From: Myxococcales bacterium
GTDB lineage: Bacteria > Myxococcota_A > Polyangia > Nannocystales > Nannocystaceae
Length of the DNA: 64,000 nucleotides
Reading direction: 5' to 3'
Assembly: GCA_014240065.1 (NCBI GenBank)
Contig: JAAZXR010000006.1
Coordinates: 54,936-118,935 of the forward strand
Part shown: in pieces, positions 1-9,083 of the stretch
How the letters are laid out: each line of letters starts with the position of its first letter
Position numbering within the stretch: the first letter of the stretch is position 1
Notes under the pieces: model-generated
The model's input: the letters and a program-made list of their open reading frames with translations, nothing else
The model's database searches: none
What the model was told of the DNA's origin: nothing
Made by a program: the position numbers and the translations under genes

Positions 1-2235
1 GTGCTCCGCATAGATCCTGTGAAGCTGTCGTCGACGCTTGCGCGGGATCTGCTGGTAGACGGTCTCCCGAAGTACCCGATGTCCAAAGCTGCGGTTGCCG
101 TTGCGATCCAGGGACAGCACCCGGTTGACGTGGAGGTTGGCGAGCGCTTCGTCGAGATCGCGTCGGTCCTGTTGACCAAAAAACCGCCCGAGGAGCCCAT
201 CGAAGATGTCCTCTTGGATCGACTCGCCGTAGACCGCGGCCGCCTCTAGGAGCGCGCGCTCGAGCGGCGAGGAGTCCTCGAGATAGGCGACCGCGAGCGC
301 TTCGATATCGGGCTGCTCTGACGCCGCGACAGGCCGCTCATTCCTCGCCAGGCGGAGGTGTAGATTCGCCGCGAGCGGCAGCATGGGGGCCTTGCTTCGG
401 AGCGATCCAGATTCTAACTGGAAGCCATCCTCGAGGACTTGGAGGTCTTCGCCTTCAAGTGGCGACAGCTGCTTCGCTTCGATGTCGAGCCACGTGAGGT
501 CTTCTTCGCTCGTGGCGCAGACGATCACCACGGGGCGGCGCGTGACGAGGTTACGAAGGCGCCGGAGGACGGAGCGAGACGCCGCGTCGTAGCGGTCGAT
601 GTCGTCGAGGATGATGAGGGTCGGCGTCTCTGCGCCGCTGAGCGTCATGGCCTCGAGCGCGGAGGAAAAACACTCGCGCCGACGTACAGAGAGCTCGGCG
701 GTGCGGGCCGGACCATCGAGACCAAAGAGCTCGGCGAGTCCCGGGAGCGCCTCGAATGAGAGCCCGGCTAGGTTCGCGCTGCGGCCGAGCAACTGTGTCG
801 AGATCTCCTGGCTGGCGTCGATGCTGAGCGAGTCACGGACGATGGACTTGATCGGCCAAAGGGAGGGGGCGGCGGCGCGGGGCTCGGCCCCGGTGATCAG
901 GACGCGCCACTGTGCTTGGGCCGCGAGCCGGGTGAACTCAGCGAGCAGTCGCGACTTCCCTGCGCCTCTAGCTCCCCGAAATACCGCGAACTGCAGCGTT
1001 TGCGGGGGCGAGGTGAGCAGCTCGTGCAGCCAGTTGAGCTGCTCCATGCGGCGCAGGAGTTGGAGCGGAAATCCGGGGATCCGCCCTTCGTGCGCCTCCG
1101 GGTCCCCCGACATGGACGGCAGCGACATCTCGGAGACTTGAGTGATGGACCGGGTGCGCGTGGGTGCGCCAGATCGCGCCGGCGCCACCGCTCCACAACT
1201 AGCGCAAAATCGTGCAGCCGGATCGAGCGTGGTGCCGCAGCCGCCACACTCGATGACGATCTCTGGTGAGTTGCGGAGGGCGCTGACCAGTCGCTCGCGG
1301 AATTGGCTGGCGCTCTCAAAGCGGTCCTGCGGCTCTTTGGAGATGGCCTTGAGGCACACACCCTCAAGCGCGCCGATGCTCGTGTTCGTGATCTTGGACG
1401 GGGGAACGGGTGTCTCGTTGATATGTCGCTGGAGGATCTCGACGGCGCTTTGAGAGTCGAACGGGACCCGCCCAGCTAGCATTTGGTACAGGATGACCCC
1501 GACCGCGTAGAGATCGGAGCGCGCGTCGAGGCGGTGCCCGCGGGCTTGCTCTGGCGACATGTACTCGGGGGTGCCGCACACCTGTCCGTGGCCCGTGAGC
1601 CCAGGCCGCTGCTGCTCCGAATCGTCCATCAATTTCGCGATTCCGAAGTCGAGCACCTTGACCAGCTCGCCGTGGGTTTTGACCGTCTTGACGAGGATAT
1701 TTTCCGGCTTCAGGTCGCGGTGCAAGATGCCGAGGCCGTGCGCCTCGGTGAGCGCAGCGAGGATCTGGAGGCACAGATCGACGATGCGACTGCGGGAGAG
1801 CGGATACTCTTCGCCGATGACCGCTTCGAGGGACTTGCCCTCGACGAATTCCATCGCGAGGTAGGTCATCTCGTCGGGGGTGGTCCCGTAATCAACCACC
1901 GAGACGACGTTGGGATGGTTGAGGCTCGCGGCGTTGTGGGCCTCGTTCGCGAACCGCTCCCGCGACGCCGCATCGTTGGTGAGGTGCGCGTGCAGCACCT
2001 TCACCGCGAACGACTTGTTGAGGCTGGTTTGGGTGGCTCGGTAGACGCGGCCCATGGCGCCGGTCCCGATGACTTCATCGAGCCGGTACCGGCCCTCGAT
2101 GGTGGTGCCCAACCAAAGATCCCCGGCTTGCACCTCGACCGACTCAAGGTCCGTCCCGCACAAGGGGCAAAACCGATGCTCTTCTTTCGCCCGTCCGTCG
2201 CAGCTCGGACATACTTTGTAGGCTTCATCGCGCAT
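1..2235 (-). CDS. Ser/Thr protein kinase fused to a P-loop ATPase (partial, C-terminus beyond the left edge)
   Basis: The reading frame is open for 745 codons from ATG at 2235 to base 1 with no stop, so the 3' end is missing. Order of parts: a zinc ribbon with CPSC and CPLC (Cys 9, 12, 23, 26); a Hanks-type kinase from about residue 45 with a GTGAMGRVY glycine loop, AVKVL lysine, HRDLKPEN catalytic loop, DFGIAK and GTPEYMSPEQ; a second zinc ribbon (CGGC and CASC) near residue 330; then an ATPase domain with Walker A GARGAGKS near residue 420 and Walker B LIILDD. Kinase plus AAA/STAND-like ATPase proteins are common signalling proteins in Myxococcota. Substrate and C-terminal sensor domain are unknown. 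The start is fixed by the zinc ribbon beginning at once after it. The dense GC makes the antisense frame look open from 1483 to 2295. Confidence 0.85.
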   Translation of the reverse strand, partial: MRDEAYKVCPSCDGRAKEEHRFCPLCGTDLESVEVQAGDLWLGTTIEGRYRLDEVIGTGAMGRVYRATQTSLNKSFAVKVLHAHLTNDAASRERFANEAHNAASLNHPNVVSVVDYGTTPDEMTYLAMEFVEGKSLEAVIGEEYPLSRSRIVDLCLQILAALTEAHGLGILHRDLKPENILVKTVKTHGELVKVLDFGIAKLMDDSEQQRPGLTGHGQVCGTPEYMSPEQARGHRLDARSDLYAVGVILYQMLAGRVPFDSQSAVEILQRHINETPVPPSKITNTSIGALEGVCLKAISKEPQDRFESASQFRERLVSALRNSPEIVIECGGCGTTLDPAARFCASCGAVAPARSGAPTRTRSITQVSEMSLPSMSGDPEAHEGRIPGFPLQLLRRMEQLNWLHELLTSPPQTLQFAVFRGARGAGKSRLLAEFTRLAAQAQWRVLITGAEPRAAAPSLWPIKSIVRDSLSIDASQEISTQLLGRSANLAGLSFEALPGLAELFGLDGPARTAELSVRRRECFSSALEAMTLSGAETPTLIILDDIDRYDAASRSVLRRLRNLVTRRPVVIVCATSEEDLTWLDIEAKQLSPLEGEDLQVLEDGFQLESGSLRSKAPMLPLAANLHLRLARNERPVAASEQPDIEALAVAYLEDSSPLERALLEAAAVYGESIQEDIFDGLLGRFFGQQDRRDLDEALANLHVNRVLSLDRNGNRSFGHRVLRETVYQQIPRKRRRQLHRIYAEH

Positions 2236-2593
2236 GGCGTCGCTTGGCGCGATGATAGACGTTCTCGCAGCGATCACCGCTGCCGAGAATTGTGAAAGTC
2301 CTGCTGCACGGCGCCAATTACGCCGCTCCTTGGCGACTTCTCGGATCCGTGGCTCGCACCGTCGCGCCCAAGCTCCGTGAGATCGCCAGGCATCGGTCCT
2401 CCCTCGATCGCTCCTGAACGATGTTTTGTGGGCTAATTTGGTCGATTGGCGCGATCTCGCTGCCGCCCATGAGCCGGTGGTGTGGTCGCGAGGGTGGGCG
2501 GTCGAGGAGCGAGTAAACACCACCCGTCAGGGTGCGCGAGTTCCGCTTGTTGGAGTCCGAGCTGTGGGTCGATCGAGAGGACGGCGCCGCGAG
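2236..2593. other. Intergenic region upstream of the kinase gene, no gene seen
   Basis: No reading frame here has convincing protein character. On the minus strand a TATCAT hexamer followed by CGCG lies at 2248-2257, 17 nt before the kinase start codon. It is a candidate -10 element, but no good -35 lies at the right distance. Confidence 0.4.
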
Positions 2594-2623
2594 TTGACAC
2601 TAGGAACGCCCGCCCACTATAAC
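2594..2623 (+). promoter_or_regulatory. Sigma-70 type promoter of the tRNA-Gln gene
   Basis: TTGACA (2594-2599) and TATAAC (2618-2623) are separated by 18 nt, close to the housekeeping consensus. Expected transcription start is near 2630, about 60 nt before the tRNA. It probably also feeds prs. Confidence 0.75.
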
Positions 2624-2689
2624 CCGCCCGCTGTGTCGGTTTGACCCGCGCAGCACGGGCTGGTGCGTGAAGCTTCACCTCCTTCCCAC

Positions 2690-2761
2690 TGGGGCGTCGG
2701 CAAGCGGTAAGCCATCGGTTTTTGGTACCGACATTCGCAGGTTCGAATCCTGCCGCCCCAG
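2690..2761 (+). tRNA. tRNA-Gln (anticodon TTG)
   Basis: A complete cloverleaf can be drawn. The acceptor stem pairs 2690-2696 (TGGGGCG) with 2754-2760 (CGCCCCA). The anticodon stem is 2715-2719 with 2727-2731, with TTG at 2722-2724 in a 7-nt loop. The T stem is GCAGG/CCTGC around TTCGAAT. The discriminator G is at 2761. The CCA end is not encoded, since CCC follows. Confidence 0.95.
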
Positions 2762-2896
2762 CCCTCTTTCCTGCGTGAACTCACACACAAAGATGGTATC
2801 GGTTCATCAGGTTGGGTCGAACTCGGCGCTCGCATTCGGTATGAGTCACCCGCCTCGACCCCTCTCCCTTCAGCTTTCGAGCGCACGAGTATACCG

Positions 2897-3847
2897 ATGT
2901 TGAACAAGGCCATCACGATCTTCGCCGGGAACGCAAACAAGCCGCTCGCCTCGGAGATGTGCAAGTACGTCGGCATGCCCGAGGGGAGGGCCAAAATCTC
3001 GCGCTTCGCGGACGGAGAGATCTTCGTGGAGATCAGCGAGAGCGTCCGCGGGGTGAACTGCTTTATTTTGCAGCCGACCTGCTCACCAGCCAACGACACC
3101 TTGATGGAGCTGCTCGTAATGATCGACGCGCTCAAGCGGGCGAGCGCCGCGAGCATCGTGGCCCTCGTGCCCTACTTCGGCTACGCGCGCCAAGACCGGA
3201 AGGTCAAGCCGCGAACCCCGATCTCGGCCAAGCTGGTCGCGGACCTGCTGACCGCCGCCGGTGCGGACCGCGTGCTGTCCGTGGACTTGCACGCCGGGCA
3301 GATCCAAGGCTTCTTTAACATCCCCTTTGATCACCTCTACGCCACCCCCGTGTTCAAGGACGCGCTGCTGCGATTCGGGCTCGGAGGCGAGGACACCGTG
3401 GTCGTCTCACCTGACGCCGGCGGAGTCGAGCGCGCCCGGGCGTATTCGAAATTTCTCAACTGCGGCATCGCCATCATCGACAAGCGCCGCGACTCGCCCA
3501 ATGAGAGCAAGGTCTACAACCTGGTCGGCGAGGTCAAAGGCAAGCGCGCGATCCTCATCGATGACATCATCGACACCGCGGGCACCCTTTGTAACGCCGC
3601 CCAGGCGGTGAAGGACCAGGGCGCCAAGCAGGTGTTCGCCGCGGCGACGCACGGCGTCCTCTCGGGGCCGGCGGTCGATCGCCTCAACGCCTCCGCGCTC
3701 GAGCGGGTGTGGGTCACCAACACCATCAACCAAGACGAGCGGAGCGCCCAGTGCGATTGCCTCGAGGTCCTCAGCGTCGGCGCGCTCATCGGCGAGGCCG
3801 TCAAGCGCATTCACCACGGAGATTCCATTTCGAGCCTGTTCGGCTAG
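2897..3847 (+). CDS. prs: Ribose-phosphate pyrophosphokinase (PRPP synthetase)
   Basis: This 316-residue protein has the usual family length. PRPP synthetase transfers pyrophosphate from ATP to ribose 5-phosphate, giving PRPP for purine, pyrimidine, NAD, histidine and tryptophan synthesis. Visible hallmarks are the FADGEIFVEI region near residue 37, GYARQDRK (ATP loop), VDLHAGQIQGFF and the PRPP-binding loop ILIDDIIDTAGTL. It starts at ATG 2897 and opens a plus-strand run prs-rplY-pth-hppA. The window also contains PRPP-using his genes at 24520-27041 and nadA, but they are not in the same operon. Confidence 0.97.
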   Translation: MLNKAITIFAGNANKPLASEMCKYVGMPEGRAKISRFADGEIFVEISESVRGVNCFILQPTCSPANDTLMELLVMIDALKRASAASIVALVPYFGYARQDRKVKPRTPISAKLVADLLTAAGADRVLSVDLHAGQIQGFFNIPFDHLYATPVFKDALLRFGLGGEDTVVVSPDAGGVERARAYSKFLNCGIAIIDKRRDSPNESKVYNLVGEVKGKRAILIDDIIDTAGTLCNAAQAVKDQGAKQVFAAATHGVLSGPAVDRLNASALERVWVTNTINQDERSAQCDCLEVLSVGALIGEAVKRIHHGDSISSLFG

Positions 3848-3957
3848 ACAACCCCATCCATCAATCAAGGTCTCCCCGGCGGCGAGCCAGCGGTTTCGAT
3901 CATAGTGTTCGAAGGGCTACGGCACCTATCCGGCGACCTCCACCACCCCAAACAAAG

Positions 3958-3972
3958 CCCTCTTTTAGAGGG
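3958..3972 (+). promoter_or_regulatory. Small hairpin just upstream of the rplY ribosome-binding site
   Basis: CCCTC (3958-3962) pairs with GAGGG (3968-3972) across an A/T-rich loop. It ends 3 nt before the GGAG at 3976-3979 that serves ATG 3989. It could affect translation of L25, or mean nothing; no T-tract follows. Confidence 0.3.
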
Positions 3973-3988
3973 TTCGGAGTACAAACAA

Positions 3989-4576
3989 ATGAGTGACTAC
4001 GGAAATATCACCGCGCAAACGCGGGCCAACAGTGGCAAGGGCGTTTCGAGGAAACTGCGCGCCGCGGGTCGAATCCCCGGTGTGATGTACGGTCGAGGAA
4101 AAGACAGCCTGAAGCTGTCGCTTGACCCGCACGAGCTGCGCAAGGCCATCGACCCAGAGCGGAAGCTCAACACCTACTTCATCGTGGACATCGAGGGCGG
4201 GGACAAGGAGAGCTGCGTGATCGCAGACTGCCAAATTGAGCCCACCAAAGACACCTTCATGCACGTGGACTTCCTCCGCGTTGACCCAGAGCTCGAGGTG
4301 TTCGTGAAGATCCCCGTGCGCTACTTCGGTCGCTCTGTGGGCGTCGCAGCCGGCGGGAAGATGAAGACCACCCGTCGCGAGATTCGCGTGGCGGCGAAGC
4401 CGGCGCAGGTCCCCGTGGAGCTCGCGGTCGACATCAGCTCGCTCGACATCGGTGGCCGGCTCTTGCTCGCGGACGTCCCGCTGGAGAACGCGCGCCTGCT
4501 CGAGTCACACGACACGGTGATGGCGCTGATCGACGCGCCGAAGGGCACCGCAGAGGACACGGTCGAAACCACTTAA
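3989..4576 (+). CDS. rplY: 50S ribosomal protein L25 / Ctc family
   Basis: A 195-residue protein of the long L25 (TL5/CTC) type, which binds 5S rRNA. The N-terminal L25 domain is recognised from RANSGKGVSRKLRAAGRIPG and GVMYGRG. The C-terminal beta domain covers residues about 100-185 and ends in an acidic tail. The frame is open further upstream (to 3905), but ATG 3989 has GGAG at 3976-3979 at proper spacing and gives the usual N-terminus. The pairing rplY-pth is a widely conserved gene order. Confidence 0.93.
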   Translation: MSDYGNITAQTRANSGKGVSRKLRAAGRIPGVMYGRGKDSLKLSLDPHELRKAIDPERKLNTYFIVDIEGGDKESCVIADCQIEPTKDTFMHVDFLRVDPELEVFVKIPVRYFGRSVGVAAGGKMKTTRREIRVAAKPAQVPVELAVDISSLDIGGRLLLADVPLENARLLESHDTVMALIDAPKGTAEDTVETT

Positions 4577-4603
4577 TCGAGGGGCGAATCGCGTGAGGTC
4601 TTC

Positions 4604-5194
4604 ATGTCTTTGGATGCGCCATGGCTGGTCGTTGGGCTCGGGAACCCGGGCGCTCGCTATGCCAGCACTCGACACAACGTCGGGTTCATGGCGGCCGAAT
4701 CCTTCGTGGAGACCCACGACTCCTTTGCCACGTGGCGCGAGCGCTTTGACGGGCTCGTCAGCACCTGCCGGGTGTCGTCTTCGCGCTGCGTCGTGCTTCG
4801 CCCCCAAACCTTTATGAATGTCAGCGGAAAATCGGTCGTGGCTGCTGCCCGCTTCCACAAAATCCCCGTCTCTCAGCTCGTCGTCGTACACGACGAGCTG
4901 GACTTCGATTTTGGCCGCGTCGCGGTAAAGACGGGTGGGGGCCACGGAGGGCACAACGGCCTCCGGGACATCGTCGGGCGGCTCGGGACGCCCGAGTTTC
5001 TGCGCGTTCGTCTCGGCATCGGACGACCCCAGCACGGTCGCAGCGACGTCTCCAACTGGGTGCTCTCGGAGTTCGACGATTCCGACGCCGCGGAGCTCCC
5101 CGACATGATTCGACTGGCCTGTCAGGCCGTGACCGCCGTGGTTACGGACGGACCTGCGCAGGCGATGAACCTCTTCAACACCACGGCTACCTAA
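4604..5194 (+). CDS. pth: Peptidyl-tRNA hydrolase
   Basis: A 196-residue protein of normal length that releases peptides from peptidyl-tRNA dropped by stalled ribosomes. Near the N-terminus [20 protein letters not shown] carries the conserved Asn and the catalytic His of the HN pair. Later motifs are [20 protein letters not shown] (catalytic Asp), [12 protein letters not shown] and [11 protein letters not shown]. It follows rplY by 27 nt and precedes hppA by 19 nt, so it is probably co-transcribed. Confidence 0.97.
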   Translation: MSLDAPWLVVGLGNPGARYASTRHNVGFMAAESFVETHDSFATWRERFDGLVSTCRVSSSRCVVLRPQTFMNVSGKSVVAAARFHKIPVSQLVVVHDELDFDFGRVAVKTGGGHGGHNGLRDIVGRLGTPEFLRVRLGIGRPQHGRSDVSNWVLSEFDDSDAAELPDMIRLACQAVTAVVTDGPAQAMNLFNTTAT

Positions 5195-5213
5195 CCATCG
5201 AAGGAACCTTCAA

Positions 5214-7442
5214 GTGGACATTCAACAACTTCTCTATTTCATCCCCGTCGCGGGCGCGGTCGCGCTCGCGTACGCGTTTATCACCACCAGGTGGATCAAC
5301 AAGCAAGAGATCGGCACCGACCGGATGAAGAAGATCTCCGAGCAGATCTTCAAGGGCGCGATGGCGTTCCTCGCCGCCGAGTACAAGGTGCTCGCGTTGT
5401 TCGTGGTCGCGGTCGCGGTGATTCTTGGACTCACCGCCCATGAGGCGAGCTCGCACCCGCTGGTCGCGCTCTCTTTCGTGCTCGGCGCCACGTGCTCCGG
5501 GCTCGCGGGCTTCTTCGGGATGCGGGTGGCGACGCGCGCCAACGTGCGCACCGCGGCGGCGGCCCGGGGGGGGCTCGCGCCCGCCTTGAAGATCGCGTTC
5601 CGTGGCGGCGCGGTCATGGGCATGAGCGTGGTCGGCCTGGCCTTGCTCGGGCTCGGCGGCCTGTTCATCTTCTACACGGGCTTTTTTGGCGTGTCTGTGG
5701 ATCAGGCACCCGACGTCACGAAGTTCGGGCGGCTCATCAACGTCCTCGCCGGGTTCTCCATGGGCGCCTCGTCGATCGCACTGTTCGCGCGCGTCGGTGG
5801 CGGCATCTACACGAAGGCCGCCGACGTCGGCGCTGACCTCGTGGGCAAGGTCGAGGCGGGCATCCCCGAGGATCACTTCCTCAACCCCGCGACCATCGCC
5901 GACAACGTCGGAGACAACGTCGGTGATGTCGCCGGTATGGGCGCGGACTTGTTCGAGTCCTACGTCGGCTCGATCATCGGCGCGATGATCCTCGGCGCGG
6001 TGGCGGTCACGGGTGGCATGGAGGCCGCCGTGCTCCCGCTGATCATCGCCGCGGCCGGCATCATCGTGTCCGTGGTCATGACCTACGCGGTCCGCACCAA
6101 AGAGGGCGGCAACCCCCAGCACGCCCTCGACGGCGGCGCGTTCGGTGCGGCCGGCATCATGCTCGTGCTCAGCTACTTCATCATCGACTTCTTCACCGGC
6201 CGCGTCGGCGGAGCGTTCAACTTCGCGGGCATGGAGGTCGACACCATGGGCCTGTTCATCGCGATGGCCGTGGGCCTCGGTTGTGGTGTGCTCATCGGCA
6301 TCGTCACCGGGTACTATTGCTCCAAGGGCAAGCGCCCCGTGAACTCGATCGTGGAGCAGTCACAGACGGGCCCCGCGACCAACTTGATCGCTGGCATCGG
6401 CGTCGGCTTCGAGTCGACGGCGATTCCGATCCTCCTGATCGCGGCGGCCATCTTCGGCGCCAACCACTTCGCGGGCCTCTACGGGGTCGCCCTCGCGGCG
6501 CTCGGCATGCTCTCCACCACGGGCATTCAGCTCGCGGTGGACGCCTACGGGCCGATCTCCGACAACGCCGGCGGCATCGCGGAGATGAGCGGTCTGCCCA
6601 GTGAGGTGCGCGAGCGCACCGACAACCTCGACGCGGTGGGCAACACCACCGCGGCCATCGGCAAGGGCTTCGCGATCGCTTCGGCGGCGCTGGCGGCGCT
6701 CTCGCTGTTCGCGGCCTACAAGCAGCTGGCGCTGGGGACCCAAGATATCATTTTGACGGACCCCCAGGTCCTCATCGGGGTGCTCCTCGGCGGCATGCTC
6801 CCGTTCTTGTTCTCTGCCATGGCCATGAAGGCTGTGGGAGACGCGGCCATGGACATGATCACCGAGGTGCGTCGGCAGTTTCGCGACATCCCGGTGCTCA
6901 AGGCGGCGCTCACGTTGGTGGCGACGGCGGAGTCCGAAGATCGTGCGCTCACTCCGGAGGAGGACGCTCAGGTGTTGGCCGCGGGTGACGAGGCAGACGT
7001 CGAGCGCTGCGTGGCGATCTCCACGCAGGCGTCGATCAAGAGGATGATCCAACCGGGCATCTTGGCGTTGGCCGCCCCGGTGATCGTGGGTCTTTGGTCG
7101 CCGCACGCCCTCGGCGGCTTGCTCGCGGGCACCTTGTGCTCGGGCGTGATGCTGGCCATCTTCATGTCCAACGCCGGTGGCGCGTGGGACAACGCGAAGA
7201 AGCAGGTTGAAGAGCAACCGCGCGACACCGAGAACAACCTCGGCAAGGGATCCGAGCGGCACAAGGCGGCCGTCATCGGTGACACCGTCGGCGATCCCTT
7301 CAAGGACACCGCGGGCCCGAGCCTGAACATCCTCATCAAGCTCATGACCATCGTCGCGGTGGTCATCGCGCCGAGCCTCGCCGCCATGCACGGCTCCAAG
7401 GCCGCCGCAGACAAGGTTGAGGTCTCGGCCAAGAGCGAGTAA
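5214..7442 (+). CDS. hppA: Membrane-bound K+-type ion-translocating pyrophosphatase
   Basis: A 742-residue, about 16-helix membrane protein that couples PPi hydrolysis to H+ and/or Na+ export. Catalytic motifs are visible: [39 protein letters not shown] and, near the end, [20 protein letters not shown]. The segment [11 protein letters not shown] has Ala where K+-independent enzymes have Lys, pointing to the K+-stimulated class. Ion specificity (H+ or Na+) cannot be settled by eye. The start is GTG 5214 with AAGGAA upstream. Location after prs and pth is suggestive, because PPi is a by-product of biosynthesis and translation. A terminator follows at 7478. Confidence 0.95.
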   Translation: MDIQQLLYFIPVAGAVALAYAFITTRWINKQEIGTDRMKKISEQIFKGAMAFLAAEYKVLALFVVAVAVILGLTAHEASSHPLVALSFVLGATCSGLAGFFGMRVATRANVRTAAAARGGLAPALKIAFRGGAVMGMSVVGLALLGLGGLFIFYTGFFGVSVDQAPDVTKFGRLINVLAGFSMGASSIALFARVGGGIYTKAADVGADLVGKVEAGIPEDHFLNPATIADNVGDNVGDVAGMGADLFESYVGSIIGAMILGAVAVTGGMEAAVLPLIIAAAGIIVSVVMTYAVRTKEGGNPQHALDGGAFGAAGIMLVLSYFIIDFFTGRVGGAFNFAGMEVDTMGLFIAMAVGLGCGVLIGIVTGYYCSKGKRPVNSIVEQSQTGPATNLIAGIGVGFESTAIPILLIAAAIFGANHFAGLYGVALAALGMLSTTGIQLAVDAYGPISDNAGGIAEMSGLPSEVRERTDNLDAVGNTTAAIGKGFAIASAALAALSLFAAYKQLALGTQDIILTDPQVLIGVLLGGMLPFLFSAMAMKAVGDAAMDMITEVRRQFRDIPVLKAALTLVATAESEDRALTPEEDAQVLAAGDEADVERCVAISTQASIKRMIQPGILALAAPVIVGLWSPHALGGLLAGTLCSGVMLAIFMSNAGGAWDNAKKQVEEQPRDTENNLGKGSERHKAAVIGDTVGDPFKDTAGPSLNILIKLMTIVAVVIAPSLAAMHGSKAAADKVEVSAKSE

Positions 7443-7477
7443 CGCTCGCGGCTTCTCCCCCAGGGGAGGGAGGCGTG

Positions 7478-7507
7478 AGGGGCGTCCCAGCGATGGGTCG
7501 CCCCTTT
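7478..7507 (+). terminator. Hairpin terminator after hppA
   Basis: AGGGGCG (7478-7484) pairs with CGCCCCT (7499-7505). An inner CCCA/TGGG stem is capped by a GCGA tetraloop of the GNRA class. Only a short T run follows, so intrinsic efficiency is uncertain. Confidence 0.6.
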
Positions 7508-8115
7508 GTCGTTGGTTCGTCGCACCACCACGACGGCGCGGGCCCGGCCTCGCGCCATCGAGCGGCGCCCTGCAGCGCGCTACGCCTGAGTGCGCGCTAC
7601 GGTAGTTCAGTACACGACCGTGGAAATGCAGGCGCGCTACCGAGCTTTTCCCGGCAATTGACGCCTAGAAAATCGTCGGCTTACTCACGGACTCTAGTTA
7701 CCGAGAAAGCCTTGGGTGCGTCGTGCTTCGATCCATTGACGCGCCACTTCACGTGCTTCGAGCTCGAGGCGTACATCGGGATTCGTGTGATCTTCGAAGC
7801 TAATGCCCACTGTTTGTGTCTCAAACTGAGAAGAATGATCCAATCCTGAACATGTTGCTCGGAAACAATCCGCCATTTCATCCATGCTCGTCGCTGGATT
7901 TCGCGGAGCACCGGAGAGTTGTTCTCGAAGCTCTTCGAGCAAGGTCATGACGCGACTCATGAGAACATCATGTAGGATTGTCGGTTTCACGCCAAGTCAA
8001 GACCGCGCTTTCGGACGGCAAAAATTGCGATGTGCCGGTAATTCGGGCAGCCAAGTGGCCGGTGCGGTCATCACGCATCCCATGGGGGCGCTGGAACCCT
8101 CCCCGCAAGATCTCC
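7508..8115. other. Long hppA-rpsF spacer with reduced GC content
   Basis: Apart from the doubtful minus-strand gene at 7694-7960, nothing convincing is encoded here. The sequence is visibly richer in A and T than the rest of the window. A plus-strand frame continuous with rpsF extends back to 7884, but its translation does not look like protein and lies far upstream of the S6 domain. Confidence 0.4.
7694..7960 (-). CDS. Small hypothetical protein in an atypical, lower-GC stretch
   Basis: The translation (88 residues from ATG 7960; it can extend to GTG 7990) is acidic and looks protein-like, with MTLLEELREQLSG at the start and EAREVARQWIEARR near the end. No family is recognised. Codon third positions are far less GC-rich than in neighbouring genes, which suggests acquired DNA, a decaying gene or chance. 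No clear Shine-Dalgarno precedes either start. A possible TTGACT lies upstream on the minus strand near 8000. It lies opposite in direction to hppA and rpsF. Confidence 0.4.
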   Translation of the reverse strand: MSRVMTLLEELREQLSGAPRNPATSMDEMADCFRATCSGLDHSSQFETQTVGISFEDHTNPDVRLELEAREVARQWIEARRTQGFLGN

Positions 8116-8143
8116 TTGCTTCGTCGTGGCAAGTGGATATCCT
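8116..8143 (+). promoter_or_regulatory. Candidate promoter of the rpsF-rpsR-rplI operon
   Basis: TTGCTT (8116-8121) and TATCCT (8138-8143) are spaced 16 nt apart. The expected start near 8150 would leave a leader of about 55 nt before the TTG start of rpsF. Confidence 0.45.
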
Positions 8144-8204
8144 CCGCCCTCTCCTTGGTCACGAATTTTTTGTGGCCCCAAGGTCCAAAGGGAGCAATCA
8201 ACAC

Positions 8205-8816
8205 TTGAACACAAATATCGAACCTGCAGTGGTGCGGTCTCAGCGAAGTCTCCGGACGACGCAACGCGAGTACGAGACCGTCCTTATCCTGAAACCCGAC
8301 GCCAACAAGTCGCAGATCAAGCGCATCGTCACGAACGTCCAACAGATGTTCGCGGACGGAGGCGCCTCCTTGATCAGCGCCGACAATTGGGGCCTGCGCA
8401 CGCTGGCGTACCCGATCAAGCGCAACACGCGAGGCATCTACTTGTACCTGCGATTCCTTGGCGGATCGGACACCGTGCTCAACTTCGAGCAAAAGCTCCG
8501 ATTGACGGAGACGGTCCTTCGCTACCTCACGGTGAAGTTGGACGAAGACATCGACCCGACCGCGCGGCCCTCGGAGGTCAGCGAAGACCTGCTTGAGGCG
8601 GTGTCGGACACCGGCCCCGATCCCGTAGAGATCGAGCGCCAACGACAGACAGAGGAGGCCGCGAAGGCAGCCTCAGAGGCAGCCGCAGCCGCAGAGGTGG
8701 CCGCAGCCGAGGCAGCAGCGGCCGCTCCAGCTCCCGAGGAGGCTCCCGCCAAAAAAGAGGAGGCTCCCGCCAAAGAAGCCGCTCCAGCAGCGGCCGCAAC
8801 TACGGAGGAGAACTAG
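8205..8816 (+). CDS. rpsF: 30S ribosomal protein S6 with a long Ala/Glu/Pro-rich tail
   Basis: The S6 domain occupies about residues 20-115 (REYETVLILKPDANKSQI, WGLRTLAYPIKRNTRGIY, TETVLRYLTVKLD). S6 binds 16S rRNA with S18, whose gene follows 3 nt downstream. The frame is open upstream to 7884, but the best start is TTG 8205 because AAAGGGAG (8187-8194) lies 10 nt before it; GTG 8229 has no ribosome-binding site. The protein is then 203 residues, against about 100-135 in most bacteria. Residues about 140-203 are low-complexity Ala, Glu, Lys and Pro. Extended S6 tails exist elsewhere; the length and repeats are notable here. Confidence 0.9.
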   Translation: MNTNIEPAVVRSQRSLRTTQREYETVLILKPDANKSQIKRIVTNVQQMFADGGASLISADNWGLRTLAYPIKRNTRGIYLYLRFLGGSDTVLNFEQKLRLTETVLRYLTVKLDEDIDPTARPSEVSEDLLEAVSDTGPDPVEIERQRQTEEAAKAASEAAAAAEVAAAEAAAAAPAPEEAPAKKEEAPAKEAAPAAAATTEEN

Positions 8817-8819
8817 ATC

Positions 8820-9065
8820 ATGTCGAACCGTGACCGTGAAGAAGAACGAAATGGCCGTGGCCGTCCAAAGCGGATCTCTCCGCTCGCAGACCCCACCGTC
8901 GTCATCGATTACAAAAACCCAGCGTTGCTCAAGTACTTTGTGAGTGACCGGGGCAAGATCGTCCCCTCGCGCGTCTCCAACGTGAACTCGCGACAACAAC
9001 GCCAACTCACCCGCGCCATCAAGCGCGCGCGAATTCTCGCGCTCCTCGCCTACTCGGCGGAGTAA
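8820..9065 (+). CDS. rpsR: 30S ribosomal protein S18
   Basis: An 81-residue protein with the S18 core: [20 protein letters not shown] and [20 protein letters not shown], ending [11 protein letters not shown]. It pairs with S6 on the platform of the 30S subunit. No Cys residues are present, so it is a zinc-free form. The N-terminal 20 residues are charged. GGAGGAG inside the end of rpsF (about 8804-8810) serves ATG 8820. Confidence 0.95.
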   Translation: MSNRDREEERNGRGRPKRISPLADPTVVIDYKNPALLKYFVSDRGKIVPSRVSNVNSRQQRQLTRAIKRARILALLAYSAE

Positions 9066-9083
9066 GAAAGGACGAACGACATC

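Noticed and set aside
1483..2295. Plus-strand frame of 270 codons
   Set aside because: It is antisense to the kinase domain, where all Hanks motifs read on the minus strand.
7884..8204. N-terminal extension of S6 of about 107 residues
   Set aside because: No ribosome-binding site or protein character, and the best start signal is at 8205.
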